Position numbers and translations under genes: made by a program. The notes below the pieces were generated by a model. It had not been told where the DNA came from. It did no database searches and saw only the letters and a list, made by a program, of their open reading frames with translations. Positions 35,036 to 46,835 of a stretch of 64,000 nucleotides of DNA are shown piece after piece (the stretch's first letter is position 1; the number at the start of each line of letters is the position of its first letter). The stretch comes from Dasypus novemcinctus (Eukaryota; Chordata; Mammalia; Cingulata; Dasypodidae). The DNA lies in assembly GCF_030445035.2 (NCBI RefSeq), contig NC_080695.1, positions 558,001 through 622,000 on the forward strand, in the 5' to 3' direction.

Positions 35036-36647
35036 GAGCTGAAGTCACTGACCTAACTACACGGCTGGAGGAATGAGAAAAAAGAACAGCAAACCAATCC
35101 TAAAGTAAGTAGAAGGAATGAAATAACAGAGATCAGAGCAGAAATAAATGAAATTGAGAACAAAAAAAAAATAGAGAAATTGGAGAAAACCAAAAGTTGG
35201 TTCTTCAAGAAGATTAACAAAATCAATAAATCGCTAGCTAGAGTGACTAAAAAAAAAGTGAGAAGATGCAAATATATAAAATAAAAAATGAAAAAGAGAA
35301 GGTTACTCATTTTTTGTGTTTTTTAATGTAACATATTTTGTGATATATTAACTTTTAAAAAGATAATTAAAAAATACAAAAATAAAAAAACAAAAAGGAA
35401 AAAAAAAAAAAAAAGAGAAGGTTACTACTGACCCCACAGAAATCAGGGAGATCATAAGAGCATACTATGAACAACTTCAAGCTAAAAAACTTGACAATGT
35501 AGATGAAATGGAAAAATTCCTAGGAATGTACAAAAAACCTACACTGACACTAGAATAAGTAGAAGACCTCAACAAGCCAATCACAAGTAAAAAAATTGAA
35601 ACAGTCATCAAACAGCTTCCTAAAATGAAAAGCCCAGGACCAGACAGTTTCATGGGTGAGTTCTGCCAAGCATTCAAAGAAGATTTAATACCAATCTTAC
35701 TCAAGCTCCTCCCAAAAATTCAACAAGAAGGAATGCTACCAAACACATTCTATGAAACCACTATTGCCATAATATCAAAGCCAGATAAAGATATTAGAAA
35801 AAAAGAAAATTACAGACCCATTTCTCTAATGAAAACAGATGCAAAAATCCTCAATAAAATACTTGCCAATCAAATCCAAGAACACATTAAAAGAATTATC
35901 CATCATGATCAAGTGGGTTTTGTACCAGGCATGCAAGGCTGGTTCAACAAAAGAAAATCAATCAGCGTAATACACCACATTAATAAATCAAAGAAGAAAA
36001 ATCACATGATCTTATCAATTGATGCAGAAAAGGCATTTGACAAAATACAGCATCCTTTCTTGATAAAAAAATACTACAAAAAATAGGAATGGAAGGAAAT
36101 TGTCTCAACATGATAAAGGCCATATATGAAAATCCCACAGCTAACATTGTACTCAATAATGAAAAACTAAGAGCTTTCCCATTGAGATCAGGGACAAGAC
36201 AAGGAGGCCCACTGTCACTACTGTTGTTCAATATAGTGCTAGAGATTCTAGCTAGAGCAATCAAGCAAGAAAAAGAAATAAAAGGTATCCAAATGGGAAA
36301 CTAAGAATTAAAACATTCACTATTCGCAGATGATATGATTGTATATCTAGAAAATCCTGGAAAATCTACAACAAAGTTGCTAGAGCTAATAAATGATTTC
36401 ATTAGAGTATCAGAGTACGAGATTAATACCCAAAAATCAGTGGTTTTTCTGTATACTAATAATATACAATCTGAGGATGAATTCAGGAAAAAAATTCCAT
36501 TTACAATAGCAACTAAAAGAAGCAAATATTTAGGAATAAACTTAACCAAAGATGCAAAACACTTCTATTCAGAAAACTATAATGCATTGCTAAAGGAAAT
36601 CAAAAAAGACCTAAATTCCACACCAATGCCACATTTTCTCGATTATT

Positions 36648-37483
36648 AACCACAATAGTTCATGAATAGGATATCATTAAGTCCACTCTGATCCTTCCTG
36701 TGGACCTTGGCCTGGTTGCGTCCACTCCACATCCATGTCAAGAGGGGGTTTAGATTCCACATGGATATTGGATGCAATCCTCCTGCCTTCAGTTGTAGGC
36801 ACTCTAGGCTCCATGGTGTGGTGGTTGACATTCTTCAAGTCCATGTTAGCTGAGTGGGGTAAGTCCAACAAATCAGAGTGTAGGAGCTGAAGTCCGCTGA
36901 GGCCCAGGGCCTGGCTATCATATTGTCAGTCCAGAGATTCAAATCCCCTAGATGTATCTTAAGCCCCAGCACCAACTACAATTCCAGTAAAGTAGCATGA
37001 AAGGCTTGTGAAAAGAGATCCCATCTGAGTCCAGTTTCATCACGCAGAAACACCAGCTCCAAAGAAGGGCCAACTGGCATGGCAGTGAACCCCATCTGCC
37101 ATGACCATAGAACCTGTGGGTCTCTTTAGCCCTCAAAAGGACCAATATCTACTTTATCTGTCTCTGAGACTCTGCTCAGGTGTGCCTAAGAGCAGTCCTT
37201 CTGACAACCTCCAGACTCTTTTTTTAGAAACTCATAGCCATATAAACTCATTTGTCTTTTCCATTTCCCCCTTACTTTAGGTGAAACAGCATTTTTAACT
37301 CCTGTTATTATATGTAGACAGGGATATTCTGCTGGTCCACGTTGAACCTTTAATTTAAGGTCATTTTCTAGTTACGTCATCAGCTGGTACTTGATAGTGA
37401 TCCCTCAGGGCCAGGGAGGCTCATCCCCGGGTGTCATGTCCCACGCTGGGGGGAAGGCATTGCATTTACATGCGAGTTTGTCT
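36648..37483 (-). mobile_element. Family X retroposon, antisense, in L1-D ORF2
   Basis: It matches the 29600-30350 copy (GTGGTTGACATTCTTCAAGTCC; GTCATGTCCCACGCTGGGGGGAAGG). It lacks the poly(A) end. L1 sequence resumes at about GAGACTTGGCCAAGTG. Confidence 0.7.
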
Positions 37484-39485
37484 TCGAGACTTGGCCAAGT
37501 GATTTTTGACAATCCTGTCAAGCTTTCACAGTTGGGGCAGAACAGTTTATTCAACAAATGGTGTTGGGAGAACTGGATATGCATAGCCAAAAGAAAGAAA
37601 GAAGACCCCCACCTCACACGTTATGCAAAACTTAATTCAAAATGGATCAAAGACCTACATAAAAAAGAAGTACAATAAAGCTCCTAGAAGAAAATGTAGG
37701 GAAACATCTTCAAGACCTGTGGTAGGTGGTGGATTCTTAGACCTTGCACCAAAAGAACGAGCAATAAAGGAAAACATGGATAAATGGGACCTCCTCAAAC
37801 AAACATTTCTGTGATTCAAAGGACTTCATCAAGAAGGTGAAAAGGCAGTCCAGTCGATGGGAGAAAATATTTGAAAACCACTTATCTGATAGGTGTTTGA
37901 TTTTCATTCTATATAAAGAGATCATACAACTCAACAATAAAAGAGCAAGCAATCCAATTTTTTAAAAATGGGCAAAATATTTAAATAGACATTTCTCCAA
38001 ATAGGAAATACAAATGGCCAAAAAGCACATGAAAAAAAGTTCCATAACACTAGGTATTAGGGAAACACAAATTAAAACAACAATAAGATAGTATCTAACA
38101 CCACATAGAATAGCCACTATTAAAAACACAGACAACACTAAGTGCTGGGGAGGATGTAGAGAAAGAGAAACACTCTTTCACTTGGTGGGAGTGTAAAATG
38201 GTGCAACTTCTGTGGAAGACACTTTGGTAGTTTTTCAGGAAGCTAAATATAGAACTGCCATATGATCCAGCAAATCTTCTACTAGGAATATATGCAGAAG
38301 AACTAAAAACTATGACATGAACAGACATCTGCACACCAATGTTCATAGCAGCATTGTTCACAATTGCCAAAAGATGGAAACAACCCAAGAGTCCATTCAC
38401 CAATGAGTGGATAAACAAAATGTGTTACATACATGTGATGGAATACTATGCTGCAATAAGAAGAAATGAAATTGGGACATATGTGAAAACATGGATGAGT
38501 TCTGAAAACATTATACTAAGCAAAGTAAGCCAGACACAAAAGGACAAATATTGCATGGTCTCATTAATATGAACTAAATACAAATAATAAACACATGGAA
38601 TTAAAACCTAGAGTACAGGTTATAAGGAGATAAGGGGAGGGTTGCGAAGAACTGTGGGTGCTTAATGTATGTAGAAATTTTGATTAATTTGACTGTAAAA
38701 GTATGGAGATGGATAGAGTTGATACTAACACATTATAGTGCAAAAGGTAGTCTGGGGAAGTAAATGTCAATAGAAAGAAAGCTAACGAATAATCTAGGGA
38801 CTGAATTACACAGTGAACCCAGAGGCGGTTGAGAATTGTGGTTAAGGGTACAAATGCAAGAGAGTCCTTCTGTGAGCTAGAGTGGATGTACATCACTATT
38901 GCAGGGTGAGGGGAAGATGGAGAAACATGGGAAAACTACAAATGGTGTGACCTATAGACTGTGGTTAAGAGCAATGCTATAATATTCTTGCATTAATGCC
39001 AAGCTATACTGTGTTGATAATGGAGGTGTAAGGAAAAAGTGTGCCAAATGAATGCTATGGACCATGTTTGGTGGTAATAGTCTGACGATATTATCTCATA
39101 ATCTGTAACAAATATTCCACCAGGGTGTGCAGTTGTCTGGGAAATCTGCACATCTCTATGATTGTTTTGCAAGTTCTACAATATCAGTCACAAAAATACA
39201 TTTTCAAAAAAAAATAGTATGGGTTGGGGGAAAATACACCAAATGTAAGATAAGGAATATAGCTGGTAGTAATATTTTGACATTACTCTAGCATAGTTTG
39301 TGACAAATGTTTCACACCAATGCAAAGAGTTGGTGGAGGGGGGTGACGTGTGAGACCCCTGTGTGATATAAGTTTATTTTGTAAGTTCGCAATCTTGACT
39401 ATACTCTTACTGTTTACATGTGTTCATGTATGAATGATATACTTCAATAAAAAATAAAAGAAAATTTTTAAAAAGCTGAGTTTGG

Positions 39486-39960
39486 CTTAGAGAGAGGCCA
39501 CATTTGAGCACCATGGAGGCTCTCAGGAGGTAACTCTTAGGCACCCTACAACACTAAGGTATGTTGCAATATCAAGAGCAAAAGGCTCATAAGCATAGTA
39601 GTCAGTGTCTAAGGCCCATCAGTGGACCATCCTTCTTCACTAGTCATTGCCTCCGTACTTGGGGGAGTGTTGCTGCTCCATTAGAGAATGTGGCAGGGCT
39701 CCCCAGGATAGGATGGGAATTTGATGTTCCTTTGGTCGTTGTGTGAATCTCTACCCACTGTGGCAATGCCCCATGAACATTTGATCGTATTTATATGCCT
39801 TACATGTATGCCCAGGTGAACTTCCTCCCATGAGACCCCGTCACTGACACCCCACACCAATGATCCTCCCCTGCCATAGTTGTAAACCTTTGTGATCCAA
39901 AATTTCTTCAAAAGTGAAAGAAAGAATATGGCCAAATTCAATTAATAAGAAAATGAGAGA
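39486..39960 (-). mobile_element. Family X retroposon, antisense, 5' part (split by L1-D)
   Basis: It continues the copy at 29195-30350: CTTAGAGAGAGGCCACATTTGAGCACC, then GGAGGTAACTCTTAGGCACCC. It ends in A-rich sequence. Confidence 0.7.
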
Positions 39961-41534
39961 GTCATGATGAGTTTAAACATATGAAATAAAATACATAATA
40001 ATTTAGAAAAACTAAAACTAAAATAAAGTAAAAAAATTGGGATATTAAAAAAATAAAAAATATTTAAAAAATTTTTTCACCTTTTGCCTTTCATCACTGT
40101 AAAACTGTTGTCCAGTACATACAGTGGCATTTTCTTCCATTTCTTCCTCAGTGTCTTACTTTTTTACATTTTGTCTTCAAAGAAATTTTAGATCACAGTA
40201 AAGTCACAAACAGAACATAAGGGATTCCCAAGTACCCAACATCCTCTCCCTTTCCCCCTTCCCTATTAATAACCTTTTTATATGTGGGTGATATATTTGT
40301 GACAATTGATGTACAATTATTGAAACATAGCTACTAACCATGGTCATTAGTTCACATTATGGTTTACATTTTAGATCATATGCTTTTATAGATTGTTTAT
40401 GAAATTCAGCATGGCCTGTATCCACCATGGCAAGATCAGGCAGAGCACTTCCACTGCCCTAACTAGCCCCTCTTCCATCTATTTTATTCCTCCCTCCCCT
40501 CCCTCAGGGCCTAGAGTGACCACCAGGCTTGACTCCTCAAAGGACAAGTTTCACAGATACTTGCCACAACACTGAGGGCTGGACCCACTGGCCTGTCCTC
40601 CCCTGTAGGAGCCGCCCATGCTCTCGGGAGACGCCCTCCCACTGTTTGGGAACACATTGGGCCTCCCTGGGATAGGAGTCCAACTCCTTCCCACTCATTA
40701 TTTTTTATTTTTATTTTGTGTGTGTGTGTGTGCACATTTACTGAGTTTTATTTATTCCATGTCACATTGTAATTTATTTTTTATTTTTTTACACTTTTTA
40801 GTTAAAGTTAATAGATCATGAAGAATGTTATATTAAAAAACATAAGAAAACATAAAAAACATAAGATAAGAGGTTCTCATATATCCCACTCCCCATCCCC
40901 CCACAATATCATTTTTGTAAATTGTATTTTTTTGAAGATAAATATATCACAAAAAATATTACGTTAAAAAATATGAGGTTTCCATATACTCCACACACCC
41001 CCACTCCTCCCACGCCAACAACCTCCTCCATCATTGTGGCATACTCATTATACTCGGTGAACATATTTTGCACAAAATGTAAACCAAAAGGAAACCATGT
41101 TTGATAGCTATGATTCAAAATCCGTACATCAGCTGCAGCAAATATAACATGAACATGTAAAAAGATCGTTGCTGGGGAAAGGGGAAAAGGGTTTGATGTT
41201 GGATATATGGGAGTCCCCTGTATTCTAATGTGAATTACTGTGATCTAAAACTTTTTTGAAGACAAAATTAAAAATTAGAAGAAAAAAAAAGAAAGGATGT
41301 AGACACTGAGGAAGAAATGAAAGAAAGGGCTTTGGCAACTTTCAAACAGGGCAACACCTATTACAGTGATAAAAGGAAAAATGTTTGAAACAAACCTTTA
41401 GAATAGTTTTCATTTTATTAATACACCAATTTATTTTTAATTTATTTTAGTATTTCTAAATTAGTATGTATTCTCTTTCTAAACTTTGAACCCATCACTA
41501 TATTTCCATTTCTTATGAAGTGAATTTGGCAGTA
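39961..41534. mobile_element. Cluster of retroposon fragments (family X and a second family, Y)
   Basis: 40150-40560 is an antisense fragment of Y: it carries a TTTTGTCTTCAAAGAAATTTTAGATCAC start, the complement of the end at 41220-41275. 40800-41110 holds two X-like antisense 3' ends with TATTACGTTAAAAAATATGAGG. 41110-41290 is a sense Y 3' end. (TG)n lies at about 40719-40734. There is no coding frame. Confidence 0.55.
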
Positions 41535-43095
41535 TATTAGGCTTCATTGTTGAAGAAGTTTGGACCACAGAGAGGGTCAATTAAAGCAGGGGAGGAACCC
41601 TGGTGTGGGGCGTTACTGATGAGGGGCACATGGGTGGGGGGATTTCTACAGGGCATGAATACAGGGGACATAAAAATGTTCTGATATATGTTGTGTATTT
41701 TCATAGTGGTTACAGTTACAAATGTCAACTGAAGGAGTGCAGAGTTCCCACCCAGGGGAGGTCTGTCACATTTCCCAATGGAACAGCAGTAATCCCCCAA
41801 GTGCAACGGCAAAGACCAACAAGGAAGGATGGTCCAATAATGAGCCCTTGACATTGATGGCTATGCTTATGAGCCTGTGTGCTTGAAATATGAACTAGGC
41901 CCAGAGCTGCAGGGTGCCTAAGAGTTACCTCCTGAGAACCTTCATGTTGTACAAATGTGGGCACTCTCTAAGCCAAACTCAGCCTGTAAATGCATTACCT
42001 TCCTGCCCACTGTGGGACATGACTCCCAAGGATGTGCCTCCCTGGCATTGAGGTATTACAAGCAATCACTGGCTGGTGATGCAACTAGAAAGAGACCTGG
42101 AATAAAAGGATCAACTCAGACCAGCAGAATAACTCAGCGTGCATGTTGGATCAAGTCTTACAAACTGCATTTTCACTTTGAATAAAAGGGGGAAATGGCA
42201 AAGTGAAATGAGTTTATATGGCTAAGAGTCTTCCAAAAAGAGTTGGGAAGTCTTGAGAAAGATCACGCTTAAGCACATGTCAGCAGGACCCCAAAGAGAG
42301 CCAAAGTAGATACAACCCTAGGTGCCGGTTGTCCTGAAGGCCATGGAGATCCACAGGGCACATGGTCATGGCAGATGGATTTGGAGTTCTGTGCCATGTC
42401 AGAGGGCCCTGTTCTGGAATTTGTGCTCCTGACTGTGATGGAGCTGGACCCAGATGTGACCTTCCTAAACATGCCTGTTCTGTCACTTTTACTGAACCTG
42501 TGGTTGGCGTTAGGGTTGGTACATACTCAGGGGACTTGAATCTCTGGAATGTCCATGTGCCAGCTGGACCCTGAGTGTAAGCAGAGTTGTGATTCCTATT
42601 CTGTGAATCACTGGACTTACCCAGGTAAGCTAACAGGGAGATGAAGATGATCAACCACCACACCAGTGAACTAAGAGTGCTTACAACTCCAAGCAGAGGC
42701 ATTGCATCCATCATCCATGTGGAAGCTAAGCCCTCTCTTGATCTAGAGCTGGAGTGGACATTACCATCCCAGGGTCCACAGAATGGAGGAATAAATTATG
42801 CATTAGAGTGGACTTATGGATATTCTACTTTAAAACTATTGTGACTAGTAATACAAGAAATTGTAGCATTGAGGTGGAGATATTGGCCACAGTAGATGCT
42901 GAGGGCAGGGTGAGGGAAGAAGAGATGTGATGTGTGGGCATTTTTGGGACTTTGAGTTGTCCTAAATGATATTGCAGGGTCAGATGCTGAACTTTATATA
43001 TCCTGCCATAACCCACTGAATGTACTGGGGGAGAATGTGAATTACAGGTAAACTATTAGCTATGTGGTGCAGCAGTGTTCTGAAATGTGTTCCCG
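41535..43095 (+). mobile_element. Family X retroposon, sense, longest continuous copy
   Basis: It matches the complement of 39486-39900 and 29300-30350 in order. Anchors are GGTGTGGGGCGTTACTGATG, CTAAGAGTTACCTCCTGAG, TGGGACATGACTCCCAAGG and CCATGTGCCAGCTGGACCCTGAG. It lacks the terminal poly(A) part. The frames are short. Confidence 0.75.
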
Positions 43096-46000
43096 CTCAT
43101 TATGTGGGTCTCCCCCACTGATACAACCTGCTATGACAAAATGACCATGCATACATTCTCTAGAAGCCTGCCTCAGGTGTGCCCTATCCCAACACCCTAA
43201 ACCAGTAGCCCTTCCTTGGATGTTGCCAAAAGTGCTTTCTCAACATTGTAGTTTCAACCACATACCTGCCAATCCCCAGTGTTCACCTGCTCCCTCCCCC
43301 AACCCTCCCCCCAGTTCCGTGGACAATCCAACCCACCCTAGGCCCCTGTCAAGCTTGCACCACCCAACCCAAAGTATCAACACACTCCTATCATAGCCCT
43401 TCACTGCACACCTGCTCACTTCCATCTTATCATGGATTTCACCCATATGTGTGTTGGCTCACAGACTTCTCCTTTCCTATGTCCTGTAACCCTGCCTTCC
43501 AGTCTCTAGCTCTCTGAGTCAGCTTGATTTGCTTAATTAATATCAGAGAGGTCATGTAGTATTTGTCCTTCAATGCCTGGCTTGCTTCACTCAACATAAG
43601 GTCTTCAAGTTTCATCCATGTGTTAACACTGCATTCCTTCTTAGAGCTGAGTGGTATTCCATTGTATGTATATACCACATTTTGTTGACCCATTCCCCTG
43701 TTGATGGGCATTTGGGTTGATTCCAACTTTTGGCAATACTGAATAATGCTGCTCTGAACAGTGGTGTGCATATATCTGTGAGTGTCCTTCCTTTCAATTC
43801 AGTGGAATTGCTGGATCATACGGCAGCTTTATAGTTAGTTTTCTGAGGAATGGCCAAATTGTCCTCCACAATGGATGAACAATTCCACATTCCCACCAGC
43901 AGTGGGTGAGGGTTCCCATGCCTCCACATCCCCTCCAACACTTGTAGTGCTCTCTTTTTTTAATAACTGCCAGTCTCATGGGTGTAAGATGGTATCTCGT
44001 TGTAGTTTTTCTTTGCATTTCCCTAATAGCTTGTGATGTTCAGCATCTTTTCATGTATTTTTATCCATTTGTGTTCCTTCTTTGGAGAAGCATCTGTTCA
44101 AATAAATCACTTGTCCATTTCTTAAATGGGTTGTTTGTCTTTTTACTTTTGAGATATAGGGTTTCTTTCTATACGCTGGATATATAGGCCCCTATCAGGT
44201 GTATGGTTACCAAATGTTATCTCCCTTTGTGTAGGCTGTCTTTTCATTTTCTTGACAAACTATTTTGACATGCAAAAGGTTTTAATTTTGAGGAGGTCCC
44301 ATCTATCTATTTTTTCTTTCGCTGGTCCTGCTTTGGGTGTGAAGTTCATGAAATACTTTCCTATTACAATGTTCAAAAATGCTTCCCTATGTTATCTTCC
44401 AAGGTTTTTATGGTCCTGGCTCTTCTATTTAGATCTTTGATCCATTTGAGTTGATTTTTGTATAAAGAGTCAGTTGGTGTTCCTCTCTCATTCTTTTGGA
44501 TATGGATACCCAGTTGTCCAAGCACCATTTCTTGAAGAGGCCATTCTCTCCCAGCTGAGTGGGCTTGGTGTCCTTGCTGAACATCAGATGACTGTATCTG
44601 TGAGGATCTACGCCAGAACTCTCAGTTATCTTCCATAGGTCAGTAGGTCTATCCTTGTGCCACTGCCATGCACTTTTGACCACTGTGGCTTTTTAGTATC
44701 CTTTCAAGTCAGGTAGTGTGATTCCATTGATTTCATTATTCTTTTTCAATATGTCTTTGGCTATTCAGGGCCACTTGCCCTTCCAAATACATTTCATAGT
44801 TTTTCCAATGCCAAAAAAGAATGCTGTTGATTTTTATTGGGATTGCATTACGTCTGTAGATTAGTTTGGGTAGTATAGACATCTTAACGATATTTAGTCT
44901 TCCTATCCATGAACAGGGAATATTCTTCCATTTATTTAAATCTTTGATTTCTTTTCACAGTATTGTGTCATTTTCTGTGTATAAGTCAGGTACATCTTTA
45001 GTCAAATTTATTCGTAGTATTTGAATTTTTTTAGTTACTAATGTAAATTACATTTCTCTCTTGCTTTCCTCCTCAGATTGCTCACTATTGGTTTACAGAA
45101 ATGCTACTGAGTTTTGTGCACTGATCTTATACCCTGAGACTTTTCTGAACTCATTTACATGTTCTAGAAGCTTTGCTGGAGATTTCTCAGGTATTCTATG
45201 CGTAGGGTCATGTCATCAGCAAACAGTGAAATTTTTACTTCTTCCATTCCAATTTGGATTCCTTTTATGTCTTTTTCTTGCCTCAGTCCTCGAGCAAGTT
45301 CTAACACTATGTTAAAGAGGTGGGGTGATATTGGGCATCCTTGTGTCATTCCCAGCTTTCAGGATTTCACCATTGTATATGTGAGCAGTGGGTTTTTTTA
45401 TTTATACCCTTTATCATGTTGAGAAAGTTTCCTTCACTTCCTATCTTTCGCAGTGTATTTATCAGGAAAGGGTGCTGTATTTTGTCAAATGTTTTTGTAT
45501 CTACAGAGGTGGTCATGTGATTGTTCTCTTTTGATCTGTTTCTGTGATGTGTTACACTGATTGATTTTCGATGTTGAAGTATCCTTGCACACCCAGGATG
45601 AAGCCCACTTGGTCTTAGTATATAATTCGTTTGATGTGTTGTTGAATATGATTAGCAAGTATTTTGTTGAGGATTTTAGCATCTAGGTTCATTAGAGAGA
45701 TTAGTCTGTAATTTTCCTTTCTCGTGGCATCTTTGTTTGGCTTTGGTATTAGGGTAATGTTGGCATCATAGTGTTAGGCAGTGTGCCTTCTATGTCTATT
45801 TCCTGGAGGAATTTAAGCAGGATTGGTGTTAGTTCTTTCCGGAACGTTTGGTGGAATTCGCCCGTGAAGGCCTCTGTCCCAGGGCTCTTCTCAGTTGGGA
45901 GGTTTTTAATGACTGATTCTATCTCTTTATTTGTGATTGGACTGTAGAGTTCATCAGTTTCTTCTGGTGTTAATGTAGGCTGCTTACGTGTTTCTAGGAA

Positions 46001-46440
46001 TTTATCCATTTCCTCTGAATTGTCCTTCTTGTTGGCATATAATTTTTCAAAGTCTCCTGTTATGATACTGTTTATTTCTGTAGGGCCAGTGGTGACATCC
46101 CCTCCTCATTTCTCCTTTTGTGTACTTGCATCTTCTCTCTATTCTTCTTTGCTAGTCTAGCTAAGAGTTTTTCGATTTTATTGATCTTCTTGAAGAACAA
46201 GCTTTTGCTTGTGTGTATTTTTCTAGTGCTTTCTTATTCTCTTTCACACTGTTCTGCTCTAGTTCTTGTTGTTTTCTTCTTTCTGCTTCCTCTGGGGTTA
46301 GCATGTTGTTCTGTTTCTAATTCCTCCAGGTGTGTGTTTAGGTCTTCAGTTGTAGCTCTTTCTTTTTCTTTGATATATGCATTTATGGGTATGAATTTCC
46401 CTCTCAGTACAGTTTTGACGCATCACATAGGGTTTTCTTT
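43096..46440 (-). mobile_element. L1-E: antisense L1 (3' UTR and ORF2), decayed
   Basis: 43096-43440 is 3' UTR-like. 43440-46440 is ORF2 reading right to left: C-terminal region (frames 43797-43439, with C-W-R-G-C-G), an RT frame 45349-45164 with the F-A-D-D motif, a frame 46009-45749 with [11 protein letters not shown], and the RT start. Frames are broken throughout. A SINE follows at 46440. Confidence 0.85.
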
Positions 46441-46835
46441 TTAAGATTTATTTATTTATTTCTCCCCCCTCCCTACGTTGTCTGCTCTCTGAGTCCATTC
46501 ACTGTGCGTTCTTCTGTGTCTGCTTGTGTTCTCATTAGGTGGCTCAGGGAACTGATCCAAGGACCTTCCAGAGTCGGGGAGAGGTGATCATTCTCTCACT
46601 CCACCTCATCTCCCTGGTCTGCTACATCTCTTATTGTCTCTCTTCTGTGTCTCTTTTTTTGCATCCTCTTGCTGCACGAGGTCCCTGCACGGGCCAGAAC
46701 TCCTGCCAGGGGCAGCACCCCGGCACGGGCCAGCACTCTGGGTGGGCCAGCTCACCACATGGCCAGCTCGCCTTCACCAGGAGGCCCTTGGCATCCAGCC
46801 CTGATGGCTGACTGGGTGCCTGGGGACCCAAGGCC
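46440..46835 (-). mobile_element. DAS-type SINE, antisense
   Basis: It begins TTTAAGATTTATTTATTTATT and carries TTGTCTGCTCTCTGAGTCCATTC and CTTGCTGCACGAGG, ending with a head-like stretch. It lies at the end of L1-E. Confidence 0.8.

Larger units (their letters stand above)
33691..38580 (+). pseudogene. L1-D ORF2 remnant (endonuclease, RT, C-terminus)
   Basis: Endonuclease: 33691-34488, with GDVNAP in place of GDFN-P and an intact SDHNGVKLEI. RT: 35460-36650, including S-P-G-P-D, the D-A-E-K-A-F-D palm motif and F-A-D-D. The C-terminal region, 37486-38575, matches the Cys-rich tail area of ORF2 in its W-K-Q-P-K-S-P and M-E-Y-Y-A-A-I segments. Multiple stops and two X insertions break the frame, and sequence around 36650-37483 seems to have been replaced by the X copy. 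Confidence 0.88.
30351..39485 (+). mobile_element. L1-D: L1 with intact ends and 15-bp target duplications, interrupted by two X copies
   Basis: AAAAGCTGAGTTTGG occurs at 30351-30365 and again at 39471-39485. The element (30366-39470) begins GTGGTGGAGTCAAGATGGCG, with the YY1-like motif, and ends with AATAAA at 39446-39451 and an A-rich tail. The order is 5' UTR with tandem units, ORF1, ORF2 and 3' UTR. Family X copies interrupt ORF2 at 34612-35035 and 36648-37483. Stops and frame changes disable both ORFs. Confidence 0.92.
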
